Part shown: positions 12,841 through 25,921 of the stretch, piece after piece | Layout: each line of letters starts with the position of its first letter | Position numbering within the stretch: the stretch's first letter is position 1 | Assembly: GCF_040939455.1 (NCBI RefSeq) | Contig: NC_134109.1 | Coordinates: 50,186,001 to 50,250,000 of the forward strand | Direction: 5' to 3' | Length of the DNA stretch: 64,000 nt | Source: Microcebus murinus | Lineage: Eukaryota > Chordata > Mammalia > Primates > Cheirogaleidae | Made by a program: the position numbers and the translations under genes | Notes under the pieces: generated by a model | What the model was told of the DNA's origin: nothing | Databases searched by the model: none | The model's input: only the letters and a program-made list of their open reading frames with translations

Positions 12841-12844
12841 TACT

Positions 12845-15540
12845 TTGCCCACAGGGAATTTGCTAAACATGGGAAAATTTGAGCTTAAATTTTGTTGGCA
12901 TCTCTGGGCAAGGGGTACAGAACTCCAAACTGAAAGTATTCACCGGGGGAGAGGTCTATTGGTATACCCTTCCTCCAAGAAGTTGGAATTTAAAGAACTA
13001 TATGCACAGGGTAAGAGTAAATCAGACGTAAACTCAGTCTACACATTCCTACTCCCAAAGGAGTGCAAAAACTTGTCATTTGGGGGTGATCAGGTTGAGA
13101 TGATGTTAGAATCCATGACTGAAGTTATAGTCCCACGCTGGCTCTTATATGGACTTTTAACTAAAATTCGGGTCACTTGGTGGTTCAAATAAGTCTCAAG
13201 CCATGCACTTAGATAAATGTAGTCCTTGAGAGTGATGCCAATAGTTGCCCGTGAATACAAATCTTCTTTGGAGGAAGAAACTATCATTTTTCAGGACCAA
13301 AATATCCCACAAATATTTTTAAAGATAATAAACAGCACAAACTCAAAATCAGTCAGGAACACACACAAAAAAGATAATCTTAGAGGAAACCAGCAGAAAA
13401 ATACCCTCAAAACTTCATTTGGAATTATCAGTTTAAAACAATTACTTTGTTTAAAGAAATAAAAGACAAGCTTGACTACATTTTCAGATAATGAAGAAAT
13501 ATAAAAAATGGAATAGCAAGTATAAAAAGAACACAGAAAATTTATATATTAAAACTATGCTATTGGAATTAAAAACACAATGAATGTTTAGCAGATTAAG
13601 CAGAATTAAAGACTTAATGAACTGAATTAGATCAGAAGAATGTATTCATAATGCAGTACAGAGAAACAACCTCCAGAAAATCTGGTAGACAGTTTAAAAG
13701 ATATGGGAGACAGAATGAAAAGGATCATCAAATAAGGTTATAAGAAAGGGAAGAGAGGCATTATTTGAAGAGCCTATGATGAGAATTTTCCAAATTTCCC
13801 CAGATAAAAGACACAAAATTTAAATCAATGGATTTAAGAAGCCTGACAAATACCAAACCTATAAGTAGAAAGACACCCATACCTAAAAACATATTGAAGC
13901 TGAGGAACACCAAAGACAAAGAGATTTGGAAAGTATCTGGAGGAAAAAAAGACATTCACTTCAAAATGTGAGACTTTGAGCTCACCTATCTCCACCAACA
14001 ATGGCCATCTAAAGACAGAGGAATTATATAATGATGTGCTTAAAATAAACTGCCAACCTATAACCCTGTGTACAAGAAAAATATTTTTTAATGAGAATAA
14101 AATATATATATATTTAACTTTGATACATGTATTTCCTTTCCCATATCACTAATCATAGATTATTATCTCATGATTATGAGTGGCTAAGTCTTACCTTTCT
14201 CATGAAAACATATCACCATCAAGTGACTATAGTATCCTATGGAGAACTTCAATCTTTGATGATAGCATTAAGAGCTCTTGGTTTCATGGCTCCACAAGCT
14301 AAAATATATTTTTTAGAAAATTACTATCGGAAAGTTCACTAAAGATACATAGAGAGTTCCAAATAATGAGTTTAAACACAAGGGAAGTGATCACTGACGG
14401 AAGGTCTATAATGAAAGAAGAAATGAAAGGCAAGTAAACTGGCATATATCAATAAATTTTTTAAAAAATAGTGCAAGTATAAAATGATAATGTACAATAT
14501 ATTTCTTTTAAATACATGTTAGGGTGAGAATCAAAGGAATAAATTTTTCTTGGATTATTTTGTTCAATAAGGTTAGGGTATTGATTGATGTTTTTGGATA
14601 ACTTGAGTGTGCATGTTGCAAGCTTGAAGACAATCAAAATAAGAGTAATACTCAACTAGTAGCAAGAAAATGGTTAGAATAATAATGTAATACATCAATC
14701 TAAAAGAAGGCAATAGAAAACAACAGAAAACAAATAGAAAATACAAAATAAGAAGGTATAGTAAATTTAGTACAAAATTAAATGAAATATAGAAGTATAA
14801 AATAAGCAGTTACAGTAAATGCAAATGAATAAAGTGCTAAGTGTTCTGTGTAATATAAAAAGATTGTCAGACTCTTTGAAAAAATAGAACATAAACACAT
14901 GCTGTTTAAAAGAGATGCTTGTAAAATATAAGGATACTGAAAGTATAAGAATAAAATGTAACATGCAAATACCAACTGAATGAATGCCAGTGTAGCTATA
15001 ATAATACTAGACAAAATAGATTTTTAAAAAATAAAGTGTAAGTAGAGATAAAAGATATTATCTCTAAAAGGTTTTACCTGATAAAAGCTTCAATTCATGA
15101 ACAACATAAAGCAATTTAAAATTTATATGTACATAATAGCATAGCCTCAAAATAGGCAAAGTAAAAAGGAGATAGAACTACAAGATTTTTTTTTAAACTA
15201 ATGCACTTTGAGAAGAGTCTCATAGACTCTCCTAAGTTAATCCAACTAGAATAAGTAAGCAAAAAATAAATAAATAAACAACTATATAGATAATATAAAC
15301 AACTCAACTGTCAGACTTGACCCAATAGATACATACTGTGCTTCAAAACTGCACGCTCTTCCTTCTTTGCAAGGACATACAGGACAGAAATCTATCGTGT
15401 ATTGTCCCATGCAGCAATTGTCACACATTCAAAGGATTAAAAACATATGAATTATTTTCTCTGGCCACAATTTAGTTAAGCAAAAAATCAAAAGCAAAGA
15501 GATAATAAAACATAACACATATATTTTGTAATGAAGAAAC
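12845..15540 (+). mobile_element. Old L1 (L1M/HAL1-like), sense, 5' UTR-ORF1-ORF2 start
   Basis: A-rich sense-strand L1. 12845-13330 resembles the 5' region. 13310-13950 reads as ORF1 ('attttcagataatgaagaa' style motifs). 14800-15540 reads as the beginning of ORF2. Heavily mutated, with only short frames. It is cut off near 15540, before the reverse transcriptase. Confidence 0.65.
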
Positions 15541-15589
15541 ACCTTACTACTAGGTATGTGATTCACAGGTGCACAAAATCAATGTCCAT

Positions 15590-16400
15590 CATACTTCAAA
15601 CTGCCTCTCCTTATCTTCCCCGACTTCATAACTGACACTGTTATCCACCCCCTTGCCTAAGGCATCATGAGGTCCTGCTGACCTCAGCTTTGTTCAGGCT
15701 TTCACCAGTGACGTTGTTTTCTCTGCAACTTGTCTCTTTACTCTGTGGTTTCTGCATCTCCTATTTGTTACAATATTTTTCCAAATTAATTTTACAAAAT
15801 ATTTTTCCAAATTAATTTTACAAAAATTAATTTGAACATACAAATTCTTTATTTGAAGAATTTGAACATACAAAATTTGAATTTACAAATTCTTTATTTA
15901 AAAATTTTAAAAGACCTCCCACCGAATACCGGGATTAAATTTAAATGCCATAGCACGACATTCAAGTATCTTCGAATGGAGTCTTTGCCTTTCTTTCCAT
16001 CTTAATTCCCCTCTGCCCCAAGCTGTCATGGCCTTTTGTTCATCAGCTATGTCAATCTATTTGTATTTCTCTGAACACTCCCTCCTCTCTAGCTTATACC
16101 CATCTCTCTGCCTGGAATGCCCTCTCTTACTACTTACGCACCTATCGTTTCCTACATATCCTGGAAGACACAGCTCAAATATCATCTTTCTTGAGATGCA
16201 ATCAGTCCTCATAGTTGTCATTCACATCTGTTTGCTGACTACCCTGAAATTATTTTTCACACTTCAGTTTCGTAATTTAGTTTTTTAAATGGCTGCCTTC
16301 TGTGTTAGCCTATGAAGTATGTGATAGTAGGCATCGTTTTTCTTGTACATTTTTAAAAATTCTTGCCACTTTCAAAAAAGTGCCCCAAACCAAAAATTAA
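15590..16400 (+). mobile_element. L2-type LINE fragment
   Basis: Sense-strand text such as 'tctctgcctggaatgccctc', 'cacagctcaaatatcatc' and a downstream decayed 3' end fits an L2-associated repeat. The local AT-rich tandem block at 15772-15905 interrupts it. Confidence 0.6.
15772..15905. repeat. AT-rich compound tandem repeat
   Basis: Two perfect 26-bp units starting 'aatatttttccaaattaatt' at 15772 and 15798, followed by two partial copies of 'tttgaacatacaaattctttattt'. It looks like slippage or local rearrangement. Confidence 0.8.
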
Positions 16401-17083
16401 GTGAAAGAATAATATTAGAATTACTAGGGTAGTTTATAAATATTTGCTGAAAGAAGTAAGAAGGATCAGTTAATGGCAATGGGAAAGGAGACCAATATTA
16501 TGAAAAACAAATGGAATAAGGTGCTTCAAGTTTACACATGAATATTATGACTTGAAGCCAAAAAGATTATACCAAATAATTTAGAAAATAAATTTATATA
16601 ATCGTGTTACCTATTTTATTAAATAATGGGTACCCAGAAACCCAAGGACTGAGCCTCGCCTGGGAATAATTAGAATTCACCGATTTGAACCTAAAGCATT
16701 TTCTGTTTCCAATTCTCCTAGTAGTTTGGAGCCCCAGCTTTACTCTGCATTTCATAGACAGAACTCCATTTGGCTACTGACAGTAAACAAATACAGTCGG
16801 GACAGTTTTTTTTCTGCGAAGCACGCTAGAAAGAAAAAAAGTAATAATTTTTACCTGCAAATGCTTTTGTAAAGCAATGAGGCTCCATTCACTGCCCACA
16901 CTCAGGACATCACATTTCCCAAAGCAAGCTGAAATTCCTGGGCCTAAATATGTTCTCCACCCACCTCTTATACTCCTTCCCTATTGCTGCCTGTGTTCTC
17001 AAAAATAGCTTCTCATAATAAGAATAGCCATTGGCTTATTGCAAGGCACTTCTTTCATCTGTTTTAACATATCTTTTCTGCAG

Positions 17084-17353
17084 ATCCTCCTGCTGTGGAA
17101 CCAGCATTCCTGGAAATCCGGCAAGGACAGGACCGAAGTGTCACCATGAGCTGCAGAGTACTGAGAGCCTATCCAATACGGGTGCTGACCTATGAGTGGC
17201 GCTTGGGCAATAAATTATTACGGACCGGTCAGTTTGACTCTCAGGAGTACACGGAGTATCCAGTGAAGAGTCTTTCCAATGAGAACTATGGCGTTTATAA
17301 CTGTAGCATCATAAATGAAGCTGGAGCCGGAAGATGCAGCTTTCTCGTTACAG
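17084..17353 (+). CDS. MDGA2: MDGA2 internal exon: last Ig-like domain (partial CDS)
   Basis: Encodes about 90 residues of an Ig-like domain of MDGA2, a GPI-anchored neuronal surface protein; family knowledge says MDGAs bind neuroligins and restrain synapse formation. Seen: a pyrimidine-rich acceptor ending 'tctgcag' at 17083, an open frame across the exon, and a donor 'cag|gtagga' after 17353. Both ends are phase 1, as usual for Ig exons; the first codon is completed by a G from the upstream exon. The Ig hallmarks are present: B-strand Cys in 'TMSCRV', core Trp in 'TYEWRLG', and F-strand Cys in 'YGVYNCSI', which is also a possible N-glycosylation sequon (N-C-S). The exon has no frameshift or stop. 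It joins in phase to the exon at 47682. The paralogue MDGA1 is the main alternative, but the residues read as MDGA2. No start codon is expected here. Confidence 0.93.
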
Positions 17354-17489
17354 GTAGGATTTCAGATATTTATATGTTAATATATATGACCAAGAAGTCT
17401 TAGCCCTATGTCAATTTAAGAATGAGAGTGGAGCAGCTTGACTGTTATAGGTAGAACTTCTACTTGTTTGTTTTCAAGGCAAGTCTTTT

Positions 17490-17628
17490 TTTTATTTATT
17501 TCATCATATTATGGGGGTGCGAATATTGTTAAGGTTACATATATTGCCCTTGCCACCCCCCTCCCCCAGCCGAGTCAGAGCTTCAAGGGTGTCCATCCTC
17601 CAGGTGGTGCCCATCGTGTTCATTATGT
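17490..17628 (-). mobile_element. Young L1 3' end, antisense, 5'-truncated
   Basis: About 140 bp of the young L1 3' UTR in reverse ('catattatgggggtgcgaat'), starting with a T-rich tail. Bounded by 'aagtctttt' at 17481-17489 and 17629-17637, a likely target duplication. It lies only about 140 bp downstream of the MDGA2 exon donor. Confidence 0.85.
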
Positions 17629-17639
17629 AAGTCTTTTAA

Positions 17640-20565
17640 TAGTTAAAATAATGCATGTGCCTATAAAAGTACACAGAAGTATATTAGAATTCAAGTGGAG
17701 ATAGTCATGAAGTTGGCTATTTTTAGTATTTCAGTAATATAAAGAAACAAATTCTGGTGTTAACTAGCTTTATTTAGAGCAAATTTCACATTAATATATT
17801 TTTCTCCTTCTGCAATTCTAAAATCGTGTGACAGCAGACACCTGCTCTGCTTTTCTTAATAGTGGAAAGAATGAAAGGGTTTTTTTTCTTATTTATTTAT
17901 TTATTATCCGTCACCATACAGTGATTTTCCATTTTGCCTTTGGCTTGTCATATGTTCACAAATATTCCAAGGAAAAGCATTACAGTCGTATCTGCCATAC
18001 AATAAGTTTAGAGGTAATTATTGATAATTTTTGATACCATTGTCTTTCAAATATTTTCTCTTTATTAAGTCTTACATACTTATTTAAATTATAATTTAAA
18101 TATACTAAATTATTTTATAATCCATGTACTAAAGTGTTATTTTTGAGCTACATTTTAGGCATACATTAAAAGCAAATACTCCTTTTCATTGTTATTTCAT
18201 CATAGGTAAAGTTACTTGTACTAGTTGAAATATTCATGCTAATAAAAGAAGAAACTGGGTATTGTGCATTATCTTTTATGAAAAGCAATATAAAAGTGAT
18301 TGAAATGTTCCAAACTTAAAACAACCTGAGAAGTGTCATGGGCCACCTGCATCAGAAGTCTGTACTGGTTTAAGCCATACTTTGGCAAAGACCCCAAGGG
18401 ATGCATCAACAATGAGATGTTATGCCCCTTACACAATCTAGTGATGACAAGATGTTTGCAGTAGGTTGATTAGGCAGGAGACCAGGTGAGAAAATCTGTT
18501 GGCAGCACTAGAGATTGAGGAAGATGTACTTTTACACTTTTTTGAACATGAATAACCAAATCATTTTCAGTAAAAAGTAGCATTTATTTATAAAGTTTAC
18601 AATTATCTATGTCTTTCAAATTGTTCTAACTGATGTTTCTAAGTATTTAACAATCAGTATGTTAGTTCTAAGTTATTCCAATTGTGTTCCCACTAACCAC
18701 ATGTTCTTCATATTTCTTTCCTTTAACACACTTTTCCTTGACAAGACGTTTCTATTGGAATATTTATGAGTGTCAGGAGATTAAGATTTATTAACAGGTT
18801 GGGCAAGGAAATGAATAATGTGCAAAAAGGAGAATTTTTCTATTTATATTTTTTGACTAGTTGCTTAAACAAAATGTGAAAATATCATATAAAAATGTAA
18901 GCATAGGTATTTATTAAGCTAGGTTTTAGGTCAAAAAACATAAGAGCAAAATAAAATAGCAATCAATATTCCCTTTATATAAATAAAAGCAGAATACCTT
19001 AACTTCCAGAAACTACATGTACAGAGTTATATATACCTAGACTTGTAAAACACTTAAGAGTTTCATCAATAGAGATATTTTTAGATTATTTCAAATAAAA
19101 AATATTAAAGGAGTGATGTCTTTTTCAAAAAGTAATAATAGATATATATTCTATAAAATTTTATATTATATAACCATAAATTATAAGTAGGTAGAAAACA
19201 AACAATAGGTACTATCTCTCAACTGATAACATTTTTATAATCAGCAAACTATTTAATAACTATTTACTGGGTACCTACTAAGCATCAGGTACTAGATATC
19301 AGAAATCAAACAATAAATACTCTCTTTCAAAAATCTGACCAGTTATATTTTTGTAGTGTCTTGAAACAATAATTTTATTTTTATTCCTATTGCCCTTGTT
19401 AAGCCTAATATTCTCTTCTGATCTGATTTTATCTGATCCCAAAACTTTTAACCTCCTTCCCTTTTAGTCCGTTTTCTATATTGCTGGGCCTTCTTTTCTT
19501 AGAAGATATATCTTGCTCTTAAGGGAGAAATATTGATGTTTTTCATGGCCTGTTGAATGTTGTGAAAATTCTTCATTGTCATAATCCTTCAAACTGTTCA
19601 TAAATATCTTAAAGAAAATATATAGCATCATTTTCCCCTCAATTTTACCAGTTACTCCAAACTCCATTCAAATTAGACTATGCTGCCTTCCACCAGATCA
19701 TTACACATTTCCAAGAGTCTGCCTTTGTTTCCATGTTACTTTATTCTGAAATCCTAACCTTTTGTGTATTCCTCTTCTAGAGTTATGGTGACTTTTGTGT
19801 ATGACTTTACCAGGGGTATGTTGATCTTTGTTCTTTACCCAAATAGAGAGGTGCAGGCTGTGATATTATATTATGATTCACAAGTTAATTATATATGTTA
19901 ATATTTACAGAGCAGCTGAAAGTGTCAGTAAACTCCAAGTCACCATAATTTAAACAGGATGGAAAATTATTTCACTCAGGTTAAATCCTTGATGTATCAT
20001 TTCAGAAAGTAACATCATAATGGCTCTGTTCCACTAAGTCCTCAGGGATTCAGGCTTCTTCCATCTTTTTGCTCAACTGTCATCAATAAATGGCCTGTCT
20101 CATAGTCCTAACAGCTATTTAAGTTCCAGCTATTATTTCCACATTTCTCAGCCCAAAGTAAAAATTAACTCCTTCTTTCTGAGGACGCTTCCCAATAATT
20201 TTAGACACCCTTTCTGTTTGCATTTAATTGGAAATAATCATATTGCTTCACCTGCAATAAAGACTGTGAATATAGATTTTATTTTAAGAAGATTAAAGCA
20301 CCTATGTTATGCACATGAACACACATACATATAAAAGTTACGTTTATTGAAAATATTACAATACAATTAAAATGAGATTATCAAGGGAGATCCTGGATCT
20401 ATGGTTTTTATCTCTGCAAACTTCACACTATTACTGTTAGTCATGCCCCCTTTTCAGGAACCATGAACATTTAGAATATTAGAACAATTTTAAAAAGATA
20501 AGACAATAAGAGGTTTGATCATAGACCTTAAGAGATCTTATTGCTAAGCACAGTGGTATTCAGGG
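17640..20565. other. Intron, nothing recognised
   Basis: Mostly unique AT-rich sequence. 19255-19340 may be a shred of the same old repeat as 11500-12190 ('tactgggtacctactaagca'). No exon or RNA gene seen. Confidence 0.55.
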
Positions 20566-20571
20566 TACTAT

Positions 20572-21170
20572 ATTGGTTACTTATTCATACATAACAAATT
20601 ACTACAACCTTAACAACTTCAAACAACACACATTTATTATCTCACAGTTTCTGTGCGTCAGTATTCCAAGCATGGCTTAGCTAGATCATCAAGCTCACAA
20701 GACTGCAGTCAGAGTGTTGGCTGGAGTATGTTCTTGTCTAGAGGCCCAACTGGGGAAAGAATCGCTTCCAAGCTTATTCTAGTTATTGGAAGAATTAATT
20801 CCTTGTGGTTGTATGATAGAGGACCTTGAAATTTGCTGGCTATTGGCTGAGGACTACGTTTAGGTCCTGGAATATACCTGTAGGTCCTAGAAGACACCTG
20901 TAATTCTTTGTCACATGGGCTTCTCAGAAATGGCTGGCTAATTATTTCATCAAGCTCACAAGAACAATCTTAATCTCCAGTCTGCTAAAATGGAATCTTG
21001 GATAACATAACACAATTATGGAAGTGACATCCCATCACTTTTGCTAGATTCTATTAGTTATAAATAAGTCATATTTTTTTCCTTATACTCAATGGGTGGG
21101 CATTACACAATGACATAAAAACTAGGAAGTAGGATTCATTGGGTGTCACCTTAGCACCTGTCTGCCACAA
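20572..21170 (+). repeat. Old interspersed repeat, family uncertain
   Basis: Contains 'cataacaaattactacaacc', 'atttattatctcacagtttc' and, towards the end, 'cttttgctagattctattag' and 'cattgggtgtcacctt'. It matches the outline of a well known mammalian dispersed repeat, probably LTR-derived, whose name I cannot fix. Confidence 0.55.
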
Positions 21171-21589
21171 GTATGAATATTTCTGCTACTGGAGTACTAA
21201 ATAGTCTACATATGAGTAAAACTGCTATATCTGTTTAAATATTTAACTAAAGAAATTCTTCATAATTTAAATTCCTTTCCATAATCATGGATGGCAGATA
21301 GGGTTTTACCAAGTAAAATTTTTCCTGTGACTGTTACTCTCACCTCTAATTGAAAATGTTTATGCTTGGATTGTGCATTCTATATTTCCTTTTTGCATAT
21401 TATAATATTCAGAATGAAATATAGGAACTACTACTTTCTCAATGTTAAGTTTCATAAAATCAAAAGCATAACCAAAATTAGACAGATCCCAGAGATCAAA
21501 GAAGGTCAAGTTAAGACATTTTTATGAAAGGGAGTACATTTTATCAGTGAATGCAAAACAATTCAGAATGACATATAGAAATAATACTC

Positions 21590-21680
21590 AAGGTGATGGA
21601 TATAGCCTGACTTGATCATTGTACATTCTTTGCATGTAAAAAGCAATCACATATACCCCATAAATATATAAAATATCATC
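21590..21680 (+). mobile_element. L1MA-like 3' end fragment
   Basis: 'aaggtgatggatatagcctg...accccataaatatata' matches the end of L1MA/L1PB 3' UTRs in sense. The inverted younger L1 begins immediately after. Confidence 0.65.
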
Positions 21681-21683
21681 TAT

Positions 21684-23537
21684 CTTCCATATAGTTTTTT
21701 GTTATCTATTTCTTTTAGTTCTGCTCTGATTTTTGTTATTTCTTTTCTTCTGCTGGATTTGGAGTTGGTTTGCTCATCCTTTTCCAGTTCTTTGAGATGA
21801 TTCATTAGATTATTGATTTATGATCTGTCTTTTTCATGTAGGTATTTGAGGATATAAATTTTCCTCTCAGGAATGCTTTAGCTGTGTCCCACAGACTCTG
21901 ATAACCTCTGTCTCCTTTATCATTTAGTTCAAAGAATCTTTTGATTTACATCTTAATTTCCTCCTTAACCCAATAATTGTTTGGCAGAAGGTTGTTTAGT
22001 TTCCATGACTTTGTGTGGACATGAGTGTTTCTGCTGCACTTGATTTTTTGAGACTTGATTTTTTGTGGCCTAGGATATGGTCAATTTTAGAGAATGTCCC
22101 ATAAGCTGGTCTGCAAAACATATATTCATTGGTTTTTGGATAGAATGATCTGTAAATGTCTGTCAGGCCCATTTATTCTAGAGTTCTATTTAAGTCCATT
22201 GTTTCTGTATTTATTTTCTGTTTAGAGGATCTGTCTTGTTCTGTCAGAAGCGTGTTGAGGTCCTCAGCTATTACAGTGCTGCTCTTTATCATTGTATATA
22301 GATCAAGCAGGCTTTGCTTTATGAATCTGGGTGCACCTGAGTTAGGTGCATAAAAATTTAGAATTGTTATGTATCCTTGTTGAATTGTACCCTTCACCAT
22401 TATATAGTGACCATTTTTGTCTTTCATTACTTCTGTTGATTTGAAGACTAAGTTATCTGAAATCAGAACTGCTATGCCAGCTTTCTTTTGGTGTCCATTT
22501 GCATGGAAAATTGTTTTCCATCCCTTCACCTTGAGTCTGAATGCATTCTTATGGGTTAGATGTGTTTCTTGAAGACAGCAGATACTGGACTTGTGTATAT
22601 TTATTGATTCAGCCAGCCTATGTCTATTTAGTGGGCAGTTCAAGCCATTCACATTTATTGAAAGAATTGATAAGTAGGGCAGATTTCTGTTCATCCTGTT
22701 GAGTTGAACTTTGTTGCCTTGTTTTCTCTCTTCAGCCATTGTGGTATCTGGCCTTTGACCTTTAACTTATGGATGATTTTACACTGGTGAGTGTGCTGAT
22801 CCATGTGTAATGCTGTTCTGAGTACTTCCTGGAGGGCAGGTCTTGTCTTGATGAATTCTCACAGTCTTTGTCTAAAAACTATAGGGAAGATTAATAAAAC
22901 AAAACGTTGGTTCTTTGATGAAATAAACAAAATTGACATGCCTGATGCTAGATTAACCAGAAGCAGAAAAGATAGGACTCTAATAAGCTCAATCAGTAAT
23001 GAAAAAGAAATTACAACTGATATCATGGAAATACAAAATATCATCTATGAATGCTATAAAAACCTATATACACATAAACTTAAAAACTTGGAGGAAACGG
23101 AATGTTTGTAGAATCACAGTTCACAATCGCAAAGATGTGGAAACATATGAAGTGCCCAGCAATACTTGAGTGGATTAATAAAATATGGTATATGTACACC
23201 ATGGAATTCTACTCAGCCACAAAAACAATGGTGATCTAGCACCTTTTGTATTATCATGAATAGAGCCAGAACCCGTTCTACTAAGTGAAGTATCCCAAGA
23301 ATGGAAAAACAAGCACCACATGTACTCACCATCAAATAGGTATTAACTGATTGACACTTAAGTGCACATATAGTAATAAAATTCATGGAGAGGAAGTGAT
23401 GGGTATACACACCTAACAGCTGCAGTGCACCTAGTCTGGGAGATGGAAACACTTGAAGCTCTGACTTGGGTGGGGTAAAAGCAATATAGGCAACCTAAAC
23501 ATTTGTACCCCCATAAAATGCTGAAATAAAAAAAAAT
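21684..23537 (+). mobile_element. Young L1 with 5' inversion and internal ORF2 deletion
   Basis: 21684-22862 is antisense and runs from the ORF1 end/intergenic region (right) to ORF2 just past the endonuclease (left). 22863-23537 is sense and resumes at the adjoining ORF2 codons, then jumps at about 23111 to the ORF2 3' end, 3' UTR and a poly(A) tail ('gctgaaataaaaaaaaa'). Both arms carry 'aaaactata.ggaag' at the inversion point, so they overlap by about 15 nt, as twin priming predicts. The jump at 23111 removes the reverse transcriptase. Confidence 0.88.
22173..22739 (-). pseudogene. L1 ORF2 endonuclease domain fragment
   Basis: An uninterrupted frame of 188 codons within the inverted arm of the L1 at 21684. 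It encodes the apurinic-type endonuclease that nicks target DNA during retrotransposition. Visible family motifs: 'SINVNGLN' (active-site Asn), 'CLQETHL' (Glu), 'ILNFYAPN' (Tyr/Asn) and 'AEDLNTLL' (Asp/Asn, with the usual Gly before Asp changed). ORF2 probably starts at the Met of 'MNRNLPYLSI', with the residues before it being upstream read-through. A stop follows 'NRTLE', before the C-terminal catalytic Asp-His. The reverse transcriptase is not in frame anywhere nearby, so this is a dead fragment. Confidence 0.85.
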
Positions 23538-23539
23538 TA

Positions 23540-24877
23540 AGAAAACATAAAACATAGCCTTAAGTAAAAAATGCATAATATAGCCTAATAACTCTCCATG
23601 TATGGCATTCTATATTGTAAAAAGTAATTCCACAAAATTTCCTCCTCTCAAAACTGCATTAAACAAACAAGCAATTAAAAGAGCAAAGTTTATTACCAAC
23701 AAAACAAAGAAATGGCACCAGCTCCCGGACACAAACCATGAACCATGAAGGAGTGCTTTTGGGTACTCTGAAGTCTAGATCCTTGCCATCTCAAACAACT
23801 CTGCTATGTATGCAAAAGAGATGGTATTGCCCTTCTTTGACAGATAGACTAACAGCAGCCCAGGAAGCCAATAATAAAGTAGTTCAATCTCTTTTTGAAA
23901 TACTTTAGTGACTCTTTTGTTAATGGAGCTAAAGGGAAATTTGGATAATTAAGTTTGATAAAATATGAGTAAGTCCATGCAGAATCTGTGGAAGTAGGAA
24001 TAAAAATGTAAGTATCAACCTCTGAGTGCATTGGCTCTTTCCTGTAATCTCAGTGACTAGGGTGGCTGAGGCAGGAGGATGGCTGGTGCCAGGAGTTTGC
24101 AACCAGCCTGGCAAGACAGTGAAATCCCATCTTTACAAAAAGAAAAATGTACATATCACTTATGGAAGTTGGTGCTATCACTTAGAAAAAAATTTACAAA
24201 TATATATACTTTAATAATAGACCTAAATTTATACAATAGTATAGACAGATTTTTTCCAGTAAACAGATTATGAGTAATTCGTATTTCATATCATTATTAA
24301 ATAAAATCCTGAACTAAAATTTTTATTACTGTTACAGTAGTTTGATAGCTCCTTAAATTCTTGGCATTATAAAATTGTTTGATTTCTCCAATGGAAGGTT
24401 CAGAGAAGTGTCATTGTCAAAATTCTATTATTAGACTCTCTTACATCTAAAGCATTGCAATGTAAAATATCAATTTTATACATTTTATATTTCATTAACT
24501 ACAGTTAGTTTAAAATGTAGACAAACTGAGAAAATGTCCTTACTATCTGATATGTTAATTTCTGAATAACCCACTTTTGGACTCTAATAGGCCAGAAAGA
24601 GAGAATGGTTGCTTGCAAATGCTTTTTTTATAATCTAAAGAATGTGGTCAAAATGAAAATTAATGGAATTTAGGAAAATTGAAGTATTTCTGAAAGAGCT
24701 AAACATTAAAGTCTGGACATTTGACCCTGGGATAGAGGGAGGAAAGTATAACTGATGGCTGGATCCAAGGTAAAGTTGAGTTCACGACGACCACATCTTG
24801 GAACCAGCAAGAGAAAGAGTTGAAGATCTAGATGCAACCAGAAGCAGGAAACAAAACACAAAATTGGGGATGGCCTC
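23540..24877. other. Intron with an Alu monomer, otherwise unrecognised
   Basis: Apart from the Alu-type monomer at 24023-24146, no confident feature. Confidence 0.55.
24023..24146 (+). mobile_element. Free left Alu monomer (FLAM-like)
   Basis: A single 7SL-derived arm: 'cctgtaatctcagtgactag', 'ggctgaggcaggaggatggc', 'caaccagcctggcaagacag', ending in 'tttacaaaaagaaaaa'. There is no right arm. Confidence 0.75.
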
Positions 24878-25264
24878 TGCTATGGACTGAATTGTGTCCC
24901 CCAGCACCTAACCAAAGTTTTATGTTGAAGCCCTAACTCCGAATGTGTTGGTATCTGGAGATTGGCCCTTTGTGATATAATCAAGGTTAGCTGAGTCAAG
25001 AGGATAGGGCCCTGGCTCAATGTTATTAGCTCCCAGATAATAAGAAAAACCAGAGAGTATGCTTTCTTGAGCTCTCTCCACCAGGTGAAAATACAGTGTG
25101 AAAGTGGGCATCTGCAAACCAGAAAGATAGCTTCACCAGACACCCACCATGAAGCCACCCTGATCTTAGACTTTCAGCTTCCATAAATGTGAGAAAATAA
25201 ATTTCTGTTGGTCAAGCCATCTAGTCTATAGTATTTTGTTATGGTACCCGAGTAGACTAATATA
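24878..25264 (+). mobile_element. ERVL-MaLR-like solo LTR
   Basis: 387 bp starting 'tgctatggactgaattgtgt' and ending near 'gagtagactaatata'. A poly(A) signal AATAAA lies at 25196-25201, followed by 'tttctgttggtcaagcc', the usual MLT/MST-type 3' layout. No internal retroviral region is adjacent, so it is a solitary LTR. The exact subfamily is uncertain. Confidence 0.6.
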
Positions 25265-25464
25265 GTCTGCCACAGTAATAAGTGCAATGTCATATCAGAA
25301 ATCATAGTATCAAATTATAACAAGGAGCAAAAAACATGAACTCCCATCATCCAGATGGAATTCTTCTGGATAATTTACTGTGAGTGTGGCTTTTATTCTC
25401 GGTCATTACATAAATATAGTTCTCCTACAAAGGAAAGATTTTAACATCTTCTAACACTTTAGCT

Positions 25465-25590
25465 TTGTGCAAGCCACTTAACTCTTTGTGGCCTTGGCTC
25501 CTTTATCATGTCTCAGAACAGGAGATGATAAATCTGCTTCCCATAACTCATAATGGTGGCAGTATCAAATAAGTTGATCAATGTGGACAT
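25465..25590 (+). mobile_element. MIR SINE fragment
   Basis: 'tgtgcaagccacttaactct' followed by 'ggccttggctcctttatcat' is the MIR core in sense. Confidence 0.6.
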
Positions 25591-25599
25591 GTTTTAAAA

Positions 25600-25867
25600 G
25601 CAAAACAAGATCAGAAAAATGGGCTCCGCATGTACTGACCATCAAATTGGTACTGACCGATTATCGATATGGTGCTCAAAGGGTGGTGGTGTTCACCAGA
25701 GATTGGGGGGTGGAGGGGTAGACCCACATCTGAGGGATGTGGCGAGCAGTGTGGAGGGGAAGGGCATACCTCTAACCCTTGCTACGTAAATGCAAAGTTA
25801 TAAAATCTAACCGAAATGTTAAAAAAAACATTTATGGGGTATCAGGCAGGTGGGGGGGGAGGGGATG

Positions 25868-25921
<54 letters not shown>

